Shown here: in pieces, positions 1 through 12,478 of the stretch
How positions within the stretch are numbered: position 1 is the first letter of the stretch
How the letters are laid out: each line of letters begins with the position of its first letter
Source of the DNA: Asterella californica
Lineage: Eukaryota; Streptophyta; Marchantiopsida; Marchantiales; Aytoniaceae
DNA length: 64,000 bases
Direction: 5' to 3'
Assembly: GCA_036924285.1 (NCBI GenBank)
Contig: JAYKYS010000010.1
Coordinates: forward strand, 19,381,001 to 19,445,000
Notes under the pieces: model-generated
Database searches by the model: none
What the model saw: the letters and a program-made list of their open reading frames with translations, nothing else
Told to the model about the DNA's origin: nothing
Translations under genes and position numbers: made by a program

Positions 1-797
1 AAGAAATCTAGCAGAAAAGCACAAGAGCGATTTCAGATGAGGAGCACACTACCAACTGTAAGCCTTGTGAAGTGTACGTACTATGATAGAATCGTGAAGA
101 TCACGAGGCTCTTACTCCGCCAAAGAATGGATTTAGATACCGCCCTCTTGTCGAACGGAAAAGAGAACGATACAGTTGCTATCACCGCTGATATGAACAG
201 AAAGATGACAGCCAAGATTCCTAGAACAATCGTTGGGTCATCAGGATACTTGCATGTGGTTAAACCATTGAAACGGTCCTGCACCACCTGATCATCTGTA
301 GGCTGCAATCAATAGTGACGGCTGTATTAGACAAAGTAAGACCGTGTGATTAGACCAAGGTAAAGCTAACGAGTTAATATGTATGAGTTAATCTAACTTT
401 GTGTAAATATTTACCAAGCCGGTATCAGGACCAAACTTTACGTCTGACGTCGTATGAAGTTTAAGAGCTAGGATGTTAGATAAGTGCCATGGTCGGTTTC
501 AGCAAGCCGATATCGCCCAGTCCAAGCGCTAAGAGAGACAGTAGTAAACTGCGCTAAAGAAGTAAAGATTTGATGTATAAACTCGCAAAGTAGACGAAAC
601 TTCACGGCCTAGGTCTGATCACAAACTTGCTCGAAAAACTGCTCGCATTTACAAAATATATACGGAAGAAAATCACCAGAACTGCCTTCATGGTGCTGTT
701 GTACCTTCTTGTTTTCTGCTACGACAGCAAAGATGAATGACAATAGCCCGGGAACTGCGAAGAAGACGGCCGCCCATCCAGCTTGGCTCAACGCCAT
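1..797 (-). CDS. DUF1218 family membrane protein (5' exons, partial at left edge)
   Basis: Two exons read on the minus strand. Exon 1 (797-705) starts MALSQAGWAA and is a hydrophobic segment ending AENKK; the donor is AAG|GTACAA. Exon 2 (302-82) follows a TTGCAG acceptor, keeps phase 0 and begins with Pro, so the junction reads AENKK-P. It has a Cys (CKYPDDP), a second hydrophobic segment (about VLGILAVIFLFISAVI) and a basic tail SILWRSKSLV. It appears to end at a GTACGT donor at 81, and the remaining exons lie outside the window. The AENKKP end of the first membrane helix and the CxYPxDP motif resemble the plant DUF1218 (MWL/Fb34-type) proteins, which have several membrane helices and are linked in angiosperms to secondary-wall or lignin phenotypes. 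That role is family knowledge and is not shown here. A decayed copy of exon 1 lies at about 16430-16560. Confidence 0.7.
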
Positions 798-2118
798 GGT
801 GGCCTGCCACAGTCACAAACCAAGTTCCCTGTTTCAAAATGCTTACAATCTCGCGAGAAGAACTTTATACGGTAAGGGAGAGTAACAAAGACAAAAAGAG
901 CTTCAATGATTCAGTTCCTCAACTTCAAGCTTTGGCTCATCTCCCTCCCTAAATATCGTACATGCCACTGCGCACTAAACTGTAGACTAGAACTTCCGTC
1001 CTTATCGTGCGCTGGGTATACAGCCCAATCTTCCAGAACCTTTTGTTCTTCATCCCAGAGCATCAGGGTGAACAAGTTAAGTTGGGTGCATCACAGTTCC
1101 TTCTTCGAGTACCGACGTATGTTAATTAACCAAAATTTACAGAGAAGCAAGGTAAATGCTTCAGTCAATCGATGGATAGTAAGGGTTATTTGCACCTTCG
1201 ATACGGACTTAAGTCAAGCAAAAGATGCTCGATGCGGGACCTGAACTTGTGCCGACGAGACAGCGTTGTGAACGTTCAGACATCGAAACAAGCAGAGACA
1301 TCCTCCTCACAAAGCACAGGCCACAACACGGCCACTTTTAAAAACACAAATACTACAACGAAGGAAACGAAACCCTACGGTACACGAAGAAACAATTACC
1401 TGTCCCAAAAAGTCTCCTATCTGCCTCTCGACTTCAATGCTACCTTTGCCCCTCCTTCCTTCTACCGTTAGAGTACAGAGAGCGTAGGAAATTAGCAACT
1501 ACGAAATTTGGGTGATTGAAAAGCAGACCAACACCTCAACTAGGAGCCATCAGGCAGAAGCAACTTTTATTCATACAACATCAACAACTTCATAAAGTAC
1601 TTCGCAACTTCTGCAAGAGAGAAAACGGAAAGCGACCAACAAAGGCACGTTCATGTGATCCTACTGACCGCAACTTACTACTCTGCTTCTCCAATTGATG
1701 AGGTCACCCGTTCAAACGACAAAGGACGCAACAAGCGCGCAACGGACGAGAGCAGAAAAAGCGGATTGAGATACAGCAGATTCACACCGAAGCGCAGTCG
1801 ATCACCGTCACGCTCCCTCCACAATCAACTCCTCCCTTCTTTGAAACTTAATCAACTTGAGCGACAGTCCTGGCGTGGCGGCATGAGCTGAGAAGAAATT
1901 TCGCGGGTTGTTTGGAAATACCCCCTCTCGCGACTGAGAGTTGTCTATAAAACCATCCCTGTCCGTAAGAATACGCTCCCTCCACTCCTCCAGCTCCCGG
2001 CACCAAATTCTCGCACTTACATGTCCTCGTTTGTTGCTCCAGGGCCTCGTTGTTTTCTTCCGACGTCTCGTGGAAGAACAAGTCCCTCGTTCTGGGACGG
2101 TTCGAATCCGTCCTTTCT
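606..2118. repeat. Duplicated segments, copy A (partner at 16409-17165)
   Basis: Three blocks of this region recur at 16.4-17.2 kb. Block 606-1050 (DUF1218 exon 1 plus upstream) is in direct orientation at 16415-16770. Block 1990-2118 is inverted at about 16790-16925. Block 1440-1705 is inverted at about 16935-17165. Shared landmarks are CCAGAACCTTTTGTTCTTC, CTCGCACTTACAT and AACACCTCAACT. Identity is clear but far from complete, with many substitutions and small indels, so the event is not recent. Confidence 0.85.
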
Positions 2119-3012
2119 TGCTGTCCCGACAACTATGGTCCGTAAGATCTTCTTGTGTGCGGTACAAGAGCAGCGCTTCCCGTATAAGATACTTCCCGTG
2201 TTAGGCCCGGGACCCGCTAGAACCGGGGTTCTTTATATATTTTATTCTCTTATTTTAGTTTACATCCCCGCAGGCAATGAGGCCGGAGAATCTCCAAGCC
2301 AACACGGTCCGTTCTTCGCAAAGGAAACCGACAAGGACTGTGAATTATCCTATCTTCTCTTTAGGACCGAAAGAAGCAGGTCGCGACTCGCGGTCCTAAC
2401 CTGTATGCCCGCGACACCAGTTTTTAGGCCTCTTTCGCCGCGCGGCTGCTCGTTCACGGGCTGAGGGACAGCTGCCAAAAAGGGACGGCTGCCAAAAGCT
2501 ACTGGTTGTTGGCGCCTACAGTAATTAAATGGAACATAAATTTGAACACGCGACCCAATGAATAGCAAACGGATGTAAAGACCCGTCAGTGATTAAATAC
2601 GTTGAGAGTCCTGAGACGACTGCGTTGAGGTTGAACTGTACTGGGAAAGCCCTGTCACGAAGAGGTGCCCGCCGGCACTCTGTTCTAAAGCAAGGGGAAG
2701 GGAAGTGGGGCGCTGCTTGAGTTCCTCGTCTGTTGCGGTAGAAGAAGAAGTAGCGATCTACCACTTACGTAGCGACTACCACGGTAACGATGAGTTAAGG
2801 AGTGATCGAATGAAGTAGATAGACTGTGATAGAGGCAAGGAGCGGGCCTTGTGTGGGCACGAAGCATACTGCGTGGCCTGGCGTGGGAGCACCTTGAAGG
2901 TATAAATGAAGAGGGGAAACACGCGACGCAATGAAGGGAGAGTTGTGAGAAGTTGTGAGGAAGAGTTCCCCCTACGAATAGACCGACTAAGCGAGAAGGC
3001 AGAGTTGGAGAA
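798..3012. other. Intergenic stretch; source of a rearranged duplication
   Basis: No protein family is recognised between the DUF1218 start and the ML gene. Blocks 798-1050, about 1440-1705 and 1990-2118 recur near 16.5-17.2 kb, the last two inverted. The 2.7-3.0 kb part probably holds the promoter and 5' UTR of the ML gene. Confidence 0.6.
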
Positions 3013-5007
3013 ATGGCTGCGAGAATGAATACCGTAGTTTTGCTTCTGTGCGCGATTGCGGTGGGGGCGAGCGCAGCGAGTGCTCTTGAAAGCGACTTTC
3101 GCCCTTGCACTAGTAAGTTGGGCCTTATTGGGTTGAGAACTGACGTGCCGGGAGTGATGTGATAAGCTGCTTTTCGGGCTGCGCTCGTCCCGGAATTTGT
3201 TTTCTTGCTGGTTCTGGATAGTGGCTAGGGAATCGGATTCACTTGGAAATATGTTCTGTTTTCTGGGAGGAGGTTCTAGTTTCCGATCGATATTGACGGG
3301 ATACAAGCCGCTCCGGTAGGGAAAAGAACGTGGCAACTTTATGTGGACTCTGATCTCTGATCATGTGTCTCTTTTCCACAAATTCGCTAACATTAGCATG
3401 GCAACCGAGAAGTTATGGGAAATCGTCTGTATAGTTTTTGCACTTTGCTTTCTAGAGATTTTGGGTAGAGGGTTGAAGAAACCTAGGGGACAACTTTCGT
3501 GTTAGTTGTCGAAATTGGTTGGTTGGGGTTAGAATAAACGGATGCATGCTTCGCGATTATCTTTCAAGTCCGTGTTGGATGTGTATGTATCGTATCTGGA
3601 AGTCGGACACGCGAGGCTGTGATCGACTTCCAACTGGCGAATCATGTTTCTCACAGTTAATGTAAACTGATTTCGGATGTACGCGTACAGCTGGGAAGCA
3701 GTACCCAGTCACGATCAAGGATGTTGTAATCGATCCTGAACCCGTCGTCAGTGGAGATCTTGTCACCTTCACCATTCCTGCGTATGCAAGTAAGTCTTTC
3801 GGACTAGAAACCCATGTTTTCTTGCCTTTCTCAGGTTCTGTAATGCTGTAGAGCTAGGGCGTTTCACCTTTTACTCCTCAAAGAGAAGCATGGGCAGAAA
3901 AAATAGAAGGGACTGAGTCGTCTCTGGGAACCTAGTTAGTCCACTTGAACTTTCCTTCCGAGCTCTTGATATTTCAGCAGGGTATGATTCTCAGAATGCA
4001 GTTGTCAGGTTTGCAGATGTCGTGATTGTGTTATTTTAGGCTTTCTCCGGTGTATGGGGTGTCTGTGTAGTGATCCTCTTTTGTGCACCGCTGTGATGGG
4101 TTAAAGTTGACCGTGACTCACCCCATCAGAGTGGATAGTTGCATGTGAATGGACCGTGTTGTTGACTGGTTACACGAACATTCAACAAACTCTGCCCCTG
4201 TCGGACACTAAGTGACTTGCATGTTGCTAATGAGCAGGTGAAGAGCTTACCGGTGGAACAGTCGTTGTGACCGTATCACTCTTAGGTTTCAAGGTGCATA
4301 CAGAGAAAGACGATCTCTGTGGTAAGACACAGTGCCCAATCAAGGGAGAATTTGCGTTGAGTAGCTCTCAGGAGCTGCCGGCTTTCACCCCACCTGTGAG
4401 TGGTTCTTACCTATGGCACCTCTTGAATGTTCGACTTACGTGGACTGGAACACTGTCCCCCTGTCTGTCTGTACACATGTCTACGGCTTAGCAAGTGGAT
4501 GTAAGAGGCGGACAGATTTGCGAGAAGAGATGATTAGGCTTGTTTAAATGGTGGTATTTGGTAGCGTTGTCAAATGGTGGTATTTATGTGGTTGTCTGAG
4601 ATATGTGACCCAATTATTTCTGGTATTCTCCTCGCCTGTGGAGAGGCCATGTAGTCAGTCTGGAAGTCTCGCTGCCCTCTATATTTCTTGTTTTTCTTGC
4701 TGGATGATTTTATATTTAAGAATTCACTGTATAGTTTTCGTTTTCTCACTTTTCATGGTTAAAACTTCCATTCGACTTCTTGTTATCGTGATATGCATCT
4801 CCAGTAATAGCTGACTTTCGGCGATCTGTCTTGCAGGGTCGGTATAAGCTGAAATTTCAAGTTCTAGACAGCCAAGGCAAAGAACAGGCTTGTGCATCCG
4901 TCGGGTTTTCTATAGTTTGGAAGTCGTCACATCAGAACCAGAAAGCTGTCAATGTGGCAACCGCCGCAGACCTGATAGAGGATAATCCTGATGTAGCTAC
5001 TCTTTAG
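3013..5007 (+). CDS. ML-domain (MD-2-related / NPC2-like) secreted lipid-binding protein
   Basis: Four exons: 3013-3112, 3691-3789, 4238-4395 and 4837-5007, all with GT-AG borders. The reading frame closes at 175 aa. The N-terminus (MAARMNTVVLLLCAIAVGAS) is a clear signal peptide. The mature part has the ML-domain pattern: an early Cys (FRPC), YPVTIKDVVIDPEPVVSGD, then LCGKTQCPIKGEF with two Cys, a proline-rich FTPP, and GRYKLKFQVLDSQGKEQACASVGFS with the last Cys. Family members bind phospholipids or sterols in a beta-sandwich pocket and act in the secretory, vacuolar or extracellular space. Plant ML proteins usually stop soon after the last strand. Here about 28 residues (from WKSSHQNQK) follow, rich in Ala, Asp and Val. 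The start is the first ATG of the signal peptide. Confidence 0.9.
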
Positions 5008-7640
5008 CTCTGCGTCATGCTGGTCACATTATGTACTTCTACGAGGCGTGCTCACGAGCAGTGTTTGCTCATGTACAGAATAGTTGAGAACACTTCAGGT
5101 TTGTATATGCTGTTAATGTGTTTTCCGGTTGATAAGCCTATGAGTCACATCTGAGATCGGCAGATTTGCTAGCACTAATCCCGTTCACATCCGAATCAAG
5201 CGCACTCTTGCGTAGTGTTGAACCGGACACGTTAGTTATGAACGTTTTTCTGTAGGTTCTGTCTACTGAACGAAATACGGACGACTGAGCCTTAAGATTA
5301 TGTTTGTCAGCTTCGTGAAATGGCTTTCAACACGTGGCTCCAGATTAACTGGTTAATCAACCATTCCGAGTACACTCTACAGAATTCTAGTCGCACACTG
5401 AAAATCATACAAGGAAGTGCATACTTGCGAAATGATTTAACGGGACACATTTGTGAAGCGAGTCCTCTTGGCTTTGTCAGAGTGTACAAAGTGTGTATGA
5501 TATAGCGAGAACCAGAGTAAATCTCAAAACCGTGGCAACAAGCGAATTTGTCAATAAGGGTCTTGCAAAACCAGGCTGAATGTAGCCGCACGCCCGCAGC
5601 TATGTGAGTCTATGCAGAGAATTATTGATCGACTTAACATGATCTCTGTTTGAAGATGGAACGATAATTCAATGATATGAGATGGATGCATGGTAGCGTG
5701 GTCGGAAGGTACATACCTATTTCAGCACCGTATGATGTATCAGCCAGTTACTATCAAGAGAGCAGATCGGTAGACCACGAGCCCTGTTGCACACGAGTCC
5801 TGTTGCACCGGCTGACCATAAAGGAAAGTGGAAGTAAAGCGATATAAACGAACAACTTGGCAATATGGTAGAAGGATGTTTCTCCGGAGAAACTAACTAA
5901 GCTTGCGGCACAGTTTCATTCAAATCCTTCGTGAATTCTGGTTCATGATCGTAAACTGACGTACAGTACGGGAGGAATATTCGAGCAGGACACGTAAACC
6001 GTCTTATAGCGAGCTGTGCGCAAAGCTATCGTTCTGAGGTGCGGAAGTTTTTGTCACCAGTATCCAGCCAAAACCACAGAAAATTGATTGTAGTTTTTAA
6101 ACTAATTCGTGTAGGCCAATCTGTTCTTCTCAATGGGATATGGGATAAACTGGAAACCATTCATGGCAGCTAACATCGTGTTCTTTAAACCCCGAATATG
6201 AGTATAAAAGCAAGAAATATAAAGTTTTCTTTTTCCACTACTATTCTCAGTCCGAAAAAGGATTTTCTTTTGCTGCAAGAAACCTCGACATGTTCGTCTT
6301 AACTCTTCTCTGTAACTACTAAGTGATTCGTTTTCAGATGAATCATAACTTGTAAATAGTCAATAGCGTCAATTTGATTCCTTATTTCAGACTTTGAAGA
6401 AATAGTCATCAAAACCATTTTTGGCATAACTCTTAGATTTCTCAGTTCTCTGAAAGCAAACCCGCCAAATAAAGTATTCTAGGTCATGCGGAGCACTTGT
6501 GGTCACACTCGGGCTTTAAAGAAAATCATCAGAAGTTCTTCCCAATGCATACATGCGCTTTGGCCTCGAGCTTTGTTAATCACTGAAGAAATCAGAAGAG
6601 CGTGGATTTGCTTTCCTATAATAGTCTAACTTAATTCAATTTAGAACCGAGCCACTGAAAGTAAGTACCAAAACCTTGAAACCCAAACATTTTCTAACCG
6701 TTACAACCCAATAGTCGAACCATCCTTACTGGACCAAACCATTTTGAAACACAACCGAAAAATACTGTGCGAGTCCAGTCGAGCCCTACCTCAACCTCTG
6801 GAATTCCTTTACCTGCAACCGGTTGTTCGCCTCTCATCGAGGTAAATGTGAATGCTTTGAACATTACGTTCAATCAAGTAGTTAACTTACGCCAATGCAC
6901 TCTGCAAAGTTCAAACGTTTTAGTTCGCTGAGTGGGGTAGCCGTACAACTACGCTTCATTAGTAGAGGGTGTTGTTGTTAGAGGTCGCTGCAGAGTAGGC
7001 AGCTGTTAGTTTTGGATACTCGCCAGTTTTCGTCCACCTCTTTCGATCCTTTCGTTCCCCTACACACCACGGTGGAAGCTTCTACTCCCTTCTTTTATTA
7101 TGTATGGTTTTACCATGTTTTGCTTACACAGTCCAATTCCCGTGCGAATGAATACATATGATGCATAGCTCGTTATAATCTCCGTCAGAAATGATGATTC
7201 TCTATCACACTGTCTCTCGTCAAACTCAGGTCTAAATATGAAGCCTGCAGGTTTCAGATCCCCCTCACACCACATCACGCTATGTTCATTTCCGCCGAGC
7301 CTATTAAGAGCAAGCGCCTGGGAAAATCACAAATTTCCAGTGTAAAAGCTCCCCCTACATACTACTCCGCAGACCATCTTGCGTCCTGCCTGCGTCCCCT
7401 CTTTTCCCAAGCCAATCCTAGGAACTAAACGACCTCGCTTGCACCCGCAGTAAACTCCCGGGATGGTGGGAGACAGTCAACAGAAAATACAAGAGAAGCT
7501 GAGAACTGAGATGACCATTGTTATCGAGTAAAAAGAATGCCCCGCCTTTGGGAATCAAGGCAGTAATGGATAAAAAGAATCATGTCTAAGTACAACACCA
7601 AGGATTACATCCTTTGATAGATTACTTGCAAGTGAACTAC
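5008..7640. other. Gene-free stretch between ML gene and PDX2
   Basis: I see no recognisable coding exon, RNA gene or long repeat. The ML gene (from the left) and PDX2 (from the right) both end into it, so it should contain the two 3' UTRs. Confidence 0.5.
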
Positions 7641-9595
7641 TCACTCGAAAACCAAAAAGGATGCGTCTCTAAAGACAGGAAGATCTTTTGGATCTGTAAA
7701 AGGCCTCAGTATCCTAGCTGACTCCTCTGCTGTTTTGACTTGTTGAACATCTGGTTTCACACTCTTTGGAACCATTTTCAGAAAGAAACTGTGCCTGCGA
7801 GTTGGAACATTATACTCTTAAAACATTGAAAGAATAACCATCACCACTCAAGACACGTGTAAAGTACAAAGCACATAAAAAAAGTAAAGTTGTAAAGGCA
7901 TTTGAGCTATACCAGCGAGAGTCAGAAGTGAGCTCGGGATGGAAGGCTGTAGCAAGAAGGTTGCCCTGTCGAACGGCGACGATTACCTTTTGACTCTTCT
8001 TTTCTGTCTGTATCCACGTAGCCAAGGTATGAAAACACGAGAAAGTTAGGATTTTAACGGGTGAACACTGTCAAAGCTACTTTGTGGACTGATTCATGTG
8101 AACTAAGATATAGCCGCCACGTCTAAAAGATCGTTCCTTTCCGAAGCAGAGCTTTCTAATGACACTCAAGTATCCCATACTTTGGTTTTGCAGTGATAAA
8201 ACCCTACCTGCTGTTCCGGCGGCGATGCTCCAAATTCTCCCCATGGTACATCGAGTGCGGCCAAAACTTCAACATTGGGACCAGCTTCTACAATAGCTGG
8301 AGCTCGTATAAATACAGCGCGAAAATTCTCGGAGCCTCCAAGCTCTGTAAGAGCTGAAGGCGCGGGAAGTTCAGTCTCAAAACTGTTCAACTGTGATAAC
8401 AAAAAGTCAACATTCAGGAATTAGCTGGTGTGAATTTTACCATGTTATTCCTGATGACTGTGGGCTAAGTTTCCAGTACTATAATAGTTGCTGGTTAGTT
8501 CTTCAGGGTGGATTGTATGAAGTATAGACCGAAAAAGCGCCACAGCAACCAATAAGAGTTATTATTCCCGTACTAACCTGACTACCGAAAAAGTTGCGAT
8601 GTACTGTACAATCCAAACCTCCAAGAAGTGCCTGACCTCCAGATTTTTGACCTAAAACAAACGTCAGTATGGTCAACTATGACACTGATAACTGTTTCGT
8701 ATCTACAACTCCAAAAGTTCCTAGTGAACAAATGAAGACTTCTCTTATTGGTGATTCCAGGACAAACGTCATGAGTAACGTAGAATGGACAGATTTAATC
8801 CTGAGAAATAAACTACTAACCAACAGCTTTGTCCGCCAAGAATATAAGGCCCGCGCAAGTGCCCCAAATGGGCTTTCCCCCGCTCGCAAACTCTTTCAAA
8901 GCTGGAATCTGCAATTCACAAAGCCAAAGCGCGCAGGAGCTGACCATTAGGCTGCAGTAGGTGAATTCAGCCTGGAAACTCCTGATCTCACTCTAGAGAC
9001 CATATACATACTAAAATTCAGACAGATGCTTAAGTAGAGAGCAAACATAATCAAATTACTAAGACAACAGATGAAAACTCAACCGGCACCATAAATCGTA
9101 ACACCCTGCGCAACGGGTAGATTTCCTTCACGCTCCTCTAGCTAGTCCACCATCAAAATACCAACTAAACAACTCGAAATAAAGAACAGACGACGCTCAA
9201 AGGTACAGAGTCTCAAATTCTTGAGTACGCACAAGTTTGTACTCCTCGGCGAGCTTCGCCATTGTAGTGCTCTCTCCTCCGGGAATGATGAGGCCTGCGA
9301 GACCAATCAAGTGCTCTGGCTTCCTGACCTCCACGGCCTCAACTCCCAGCTTTCTCAAAGCTACAAAAAGACCGTAGCAAAGTCAGAATTTGAAAGGCTG
9401 CCAGAATTCTCCCACCATATCACAAACAAAGGCCAAAGACCAATGGGACGTGATGACATTTCAGAAGAATACAAAACTTGCTCTCAAGGTGCTAGGCGCT
9501 TATCCTCGTATCATCAGACAATCTAAAATATATCTCAACTCACCAACGATATGTTCCTTGAAAGAGCCCTGCAATGCGAGGACCCCAACCGCCAT
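7641..9595 (-). CDS. PDX2: Pyridoxal 5'-phosphate synthase glutaminase subunit (PdxT/PDX2)
   Basis: Seven minus-strand exons: 9595-9544, 9360-9233, 8908-8821, 8651-8578, 8390-8208, 8007-7913 and 7794-7641. All phases match and give 257 aa. PDX2 releases ammonia from glutamine and passes it to PDX1, which makes vitamin B6 (PLP) from a pentose phosphate and a triose phosphate. Visible family motifs, in order: [16 protein letters not shown] at the N-terminus, [17 protein letters not shown] (oxyanion/Gln-binding loop), [16 protein letters not shown] with the Cys nucleophile, [30 protein letters not shown], and [12 protein letters not shown] with the catalytic His and Glu. The Cys-His-Glu triad is intact. 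The C-terminal tail ending near DLPVF resembles plant PDX2 tails. No transit peptide is evident, consistent with a cytosolic enzyme. Neighbours are unrelated. Confidence 0.95.
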
Positions 9596-12028
9596 CTTTC
9601 TCGTCCGCAGATACTGTTGCTCTTTTGCCTTGTTAAGTTTTCCAAGTTTTAGTTGTAAGATTCACTCCTAGCTGCTGCCGGAGAGTGGAGACCCACTCCG
9701 GACAAGCTCGAACACGCACCAGGAACAACACCAATTATCCTTCCTTACCCAGCCCCGTGTGTATGCCCGACTTCGGGCCCGGGGCTCGTCGGCAGAAATT
9801 CGTCAGGAGTGAATGAGAATCTGCTCACTACGTAAACGCTCGTACATCACATAACTTCATTCGCTCGCTCGGTCACACACTCCCACCTGGAGAACGAATT
9901 CTTCGGTTCTACGTTCTCGGTCATTTCAAACACGATCCGTCACAGAGCGTCACCGAGAGGTCCCGCACCAAGCCAAGCGTAATGGTTGGGTCTGGTTAGT
10001 CCCTTTCTGTCCACTGAGGCCAGACTCACTTCTCACCGCCCAACCGCCGCCTTGTCCTCTCCATTCTCCTACCGTAGTCCTCGCCTCAAACGTGGACACC
10101 GCACAAGCAATCACGGTAAGGACAGAGTACGTGCTGGGACTCGTCTGAATCAACGTTGGGAAAGTACCGGCAAACAGCAGAGCAGTGAGTTCCGGTTGAA
10201 AATGTGCATTTCCGGAGGTACAGCAAGAAAATGATCGGGACAAACTTTGAAACTACCACTGTAATTGTTCCTAAAACTTCAAACGTGAAGCAATTACCGG
10301 TGACTCTTTGTCGAAAATGGCCGGATGATAAACAGTGCCGGGAATCAGTCTCTTCGTTACAAAAAGCCTTCCCGAACACTGCTCTGAATTCCATTCACGT
10401 CCTACACTACTGCTACTGTAGTGCTACTACAACAGTGCCGAACATCATCGTCGGACATAAACCTACCGTAGTCCGCAATTCTAGCTGGTCTCTGGGTCAT
10501 TCTGAGTCAATACAAGGTGAATATTTGATTCATGCGATATTTCATAAGTGGTCCGCACCCGGACTTACTCCAGTCGGGTGAAATGGTTCATGCGATATTT
10601 CATAAGTGGTCCGCACCTGGACTTACTACAGTCGGGTGAAACGGTACATGGTATTCCTTTCCTTTCACTGTGCAAAACCAAGGATTCATGCGATATCTCG
10701 TAGCACTCTCATGTGGTCCGTACCCGGACTTACTACAGTCGGGTGAAGTAGAACATGGTATTCCTTTCAGTGTGCAAAATCAAGTGCATGTTAGTCTCAT
10801 ACCTTCGCACTGCCGTGTCCAATACAGCCTAGGAGCCACGGTTACAACCATCTCCTCTGACCTGGGGTTACCAGGTTCAGTGTATAATTAGGACTCGCCT
10901 GTTTGTCCGTGTTCGTTCTCCTAGAGAACCATAACCTAACCCAACCCACACACATTCAAGACTAACGTCGAGCGACATTGTGGAGGTACGTTTACATGTT
11001 TCAAAGTACGTTTCAAAGGCGTTCTCCCTTTTCACTGAACTGATTTTCTGCACATTTTCTGGTTTTCTTTCTCCAGAAATTTTCATTAGAAGAGAATTTC
11101 ACCCACAGAGATATCAGAGAAATATTCTACTTGGTTACGAAAACGATGATGATTGTTTCGACATATGAAGAATGTGATCGAGATGAACAATCGATTCCAA
11201 ACTTTAGAATATTAGTCCTTTGTTCTCTAAATTGTCAATGTGATTATAGGTTTGAATCTATCTATGTCTAGGAGAAGAGTTGTGAAGACAGTGTACTAGT
11301 TGTAAAAGAAATACATTAGAGACTGCAAATAGCCCTTTCTATTAGAAGATCACTAGAGTACATAAAATCATCAAAGATGTATTAGTAAACATGCAATTTC
11401 TTTTCTCTTTTTGAAGTTAACAAGTGAAGAAAGTTGAAATCGCGATGGATATTTCTATAATTATCTTCTATTATGTACAACAATCAACGTAATAATTATA
11501 AATACATCTATAGAGAAACAACAAAGAACGACCTGCGACACAACCTAATAGTTGTTCATTTTGCAACGGCGAACATTCACTAAATCCGATTTACGTTAGC
11601 GTAAGCTCAAAAGGTTACCTGTTCACATCTACGTCATGCTTCTTTGTCATTTCTCGTCGCAGCTGCCGCCCTGGAAGCTGCTGCTGCTCTTTCAGCCTGC
11701 AGTTCAGTTTTATAAGCTGGAGCGTGAGAAACACAGAAAGGACAAGCTCACGCACATATAAGTGATAAGAAAAGATAGATCAATCGGTAAAAGACAACAT
11801 AAGAAGAAAAGGTGACCGCCTACCACAACGAAAGATGACCACCATCGACAAACTTGAAGGATAAAGACTTCAGAAATCTATGTTTTTGGTCATTCAAGTC
11901 GGAAATAAATGCAGATGTAATTCTTAATTATATCCATGTAAAAGACCACCTTCGCACTCCCGGGATGCTATACTTTGCTGATCAGAGTTCCCCTGATGCG
12001 GCTACTCGGCTATTCGTTGCTTGAATGC
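9596..12028. other. Gene-free stretch upstream of PDX2
   Basis: It holds the PDX2 promoter side and the 58-bp repeats at 10529-10790. From about 11.1 kb it becomes AT-rich. No coding family is recognised. Confidence 0.5.
10529..10790. repeat. Imperfect tandem repeat, about 58-bp unit, three copies
   Basis: TTCATGCGATAT followed by GTGGTCCG, then CGGACTTACT and CAGTCGGGTGAA, occurs at 10529, 10587 and 10685. Copies 1 and 2 abut with a 58-bp period. Copy 3 is offset by about 40 bp of extra sequence that is itself partly repeated (ACATGGTATTCCTTTC at about 10647 and 10753). Confidence 0.85.
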
Positions 12029-12042
12029 CGATTCCTTCTACT

Positions 12043-12160
12043 TTTATTTTTTTTGTTTGGTTTTTTTAGGCCTCTTTTCGCTGTGGGGCTTTCTGCAGCC
12101 GTATGCTGCTGCCCTTGCACAGCATGAGTCCCCCCGCCGGGAGGACTCGACCCACGGCTC
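12043..12160 (-). mobile_element. SINE (5'-truncated or short, tRNA-related) with 14-bp target duplications
   Basis: On the minus strand the insert begins GAGCCGTGGGTCGAGTCC, which resembles a pol III B box, and ends in an A-rich tail of about 20 nt (AAAAAAACCAAACAAAAAAA). It is bracketed by a perfect 14-bp direct repeat, CGATTCCTTCTACT, at 12029-12042 and 12161-12174. An A-rich tail plus a long perfect target-site duplication is the hallmark of LINE-mediated insertion. No A box is visible, so the 5' end is missing or very short. The intact duplication suggests a fairly recent insertion. Confidence 0.8.
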
Positions 12161-12194
12161 CGATTCCTTCTACTAGTCTGAAGACTCTGAACAC

Positions 12195-12478
12195 TGAAAT
12201 CAGAAACACAAAGAGGATCACCAAGGTATAAAACTGCAGACTTTAGCACCAAAGTGAAAAACAACAGACTTTGGCAAGTAGAAACAACGAATGACTTTAT
12301 GTGAAAGACTACAAAGTTTCCATGATAGGAAAGTTCTGAAATCAGAAACACAAAGAGGATCACCAAGGTATAAAACAGCAGACTTTAGCACCAAAGTGAA
12401 AAACAACAGACTTTCGCAAGTAGAAACAACGAATGACTTTATGTGAAAGACTACAAAGTTTCCATGATAGGAAAGAGC
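12195..12478. repeat. Tandem duplication, 142-bp unit, two copies
   Basis: The block starting TGAAATCAGAAACACAAAG at 12195 is repeated from 12337 with only a few substitutions (for example AAACTGCAG versus AAACAGCAG). The second copy ends near GATAGGAAAG at about 12474. No coding sense is evident. Confidence 0.95.

Noticed and set aside
2096..2112. tRNA T-arm-like GACGG-TTCGAAT-CCGTC
   Set aside because: No matching acceptor stem, D arm or anticodon arm around it; the duplicate at 16.8 kb has lost part of the stem.
2021..2464. 147-codon open frame on the plus strand
   Set aside because: No family match, low-complexity start, and it overlaps a duplicated block whose second copy is inverted and not open; treated as chance.
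2776..3336. Long minus-strand open frames opposite ML exon 1
   Set aside because: Antisense to the signal-peptide exon and its UTR; no family resemblance.
11637..11713. Possible minus-strand terminal exon (YKTELQAERAAAASRAA, then stop)
   Set aside because: A CAG acceptor and Ala-rich frame exist, but no upstream exon or family could be linked to it.
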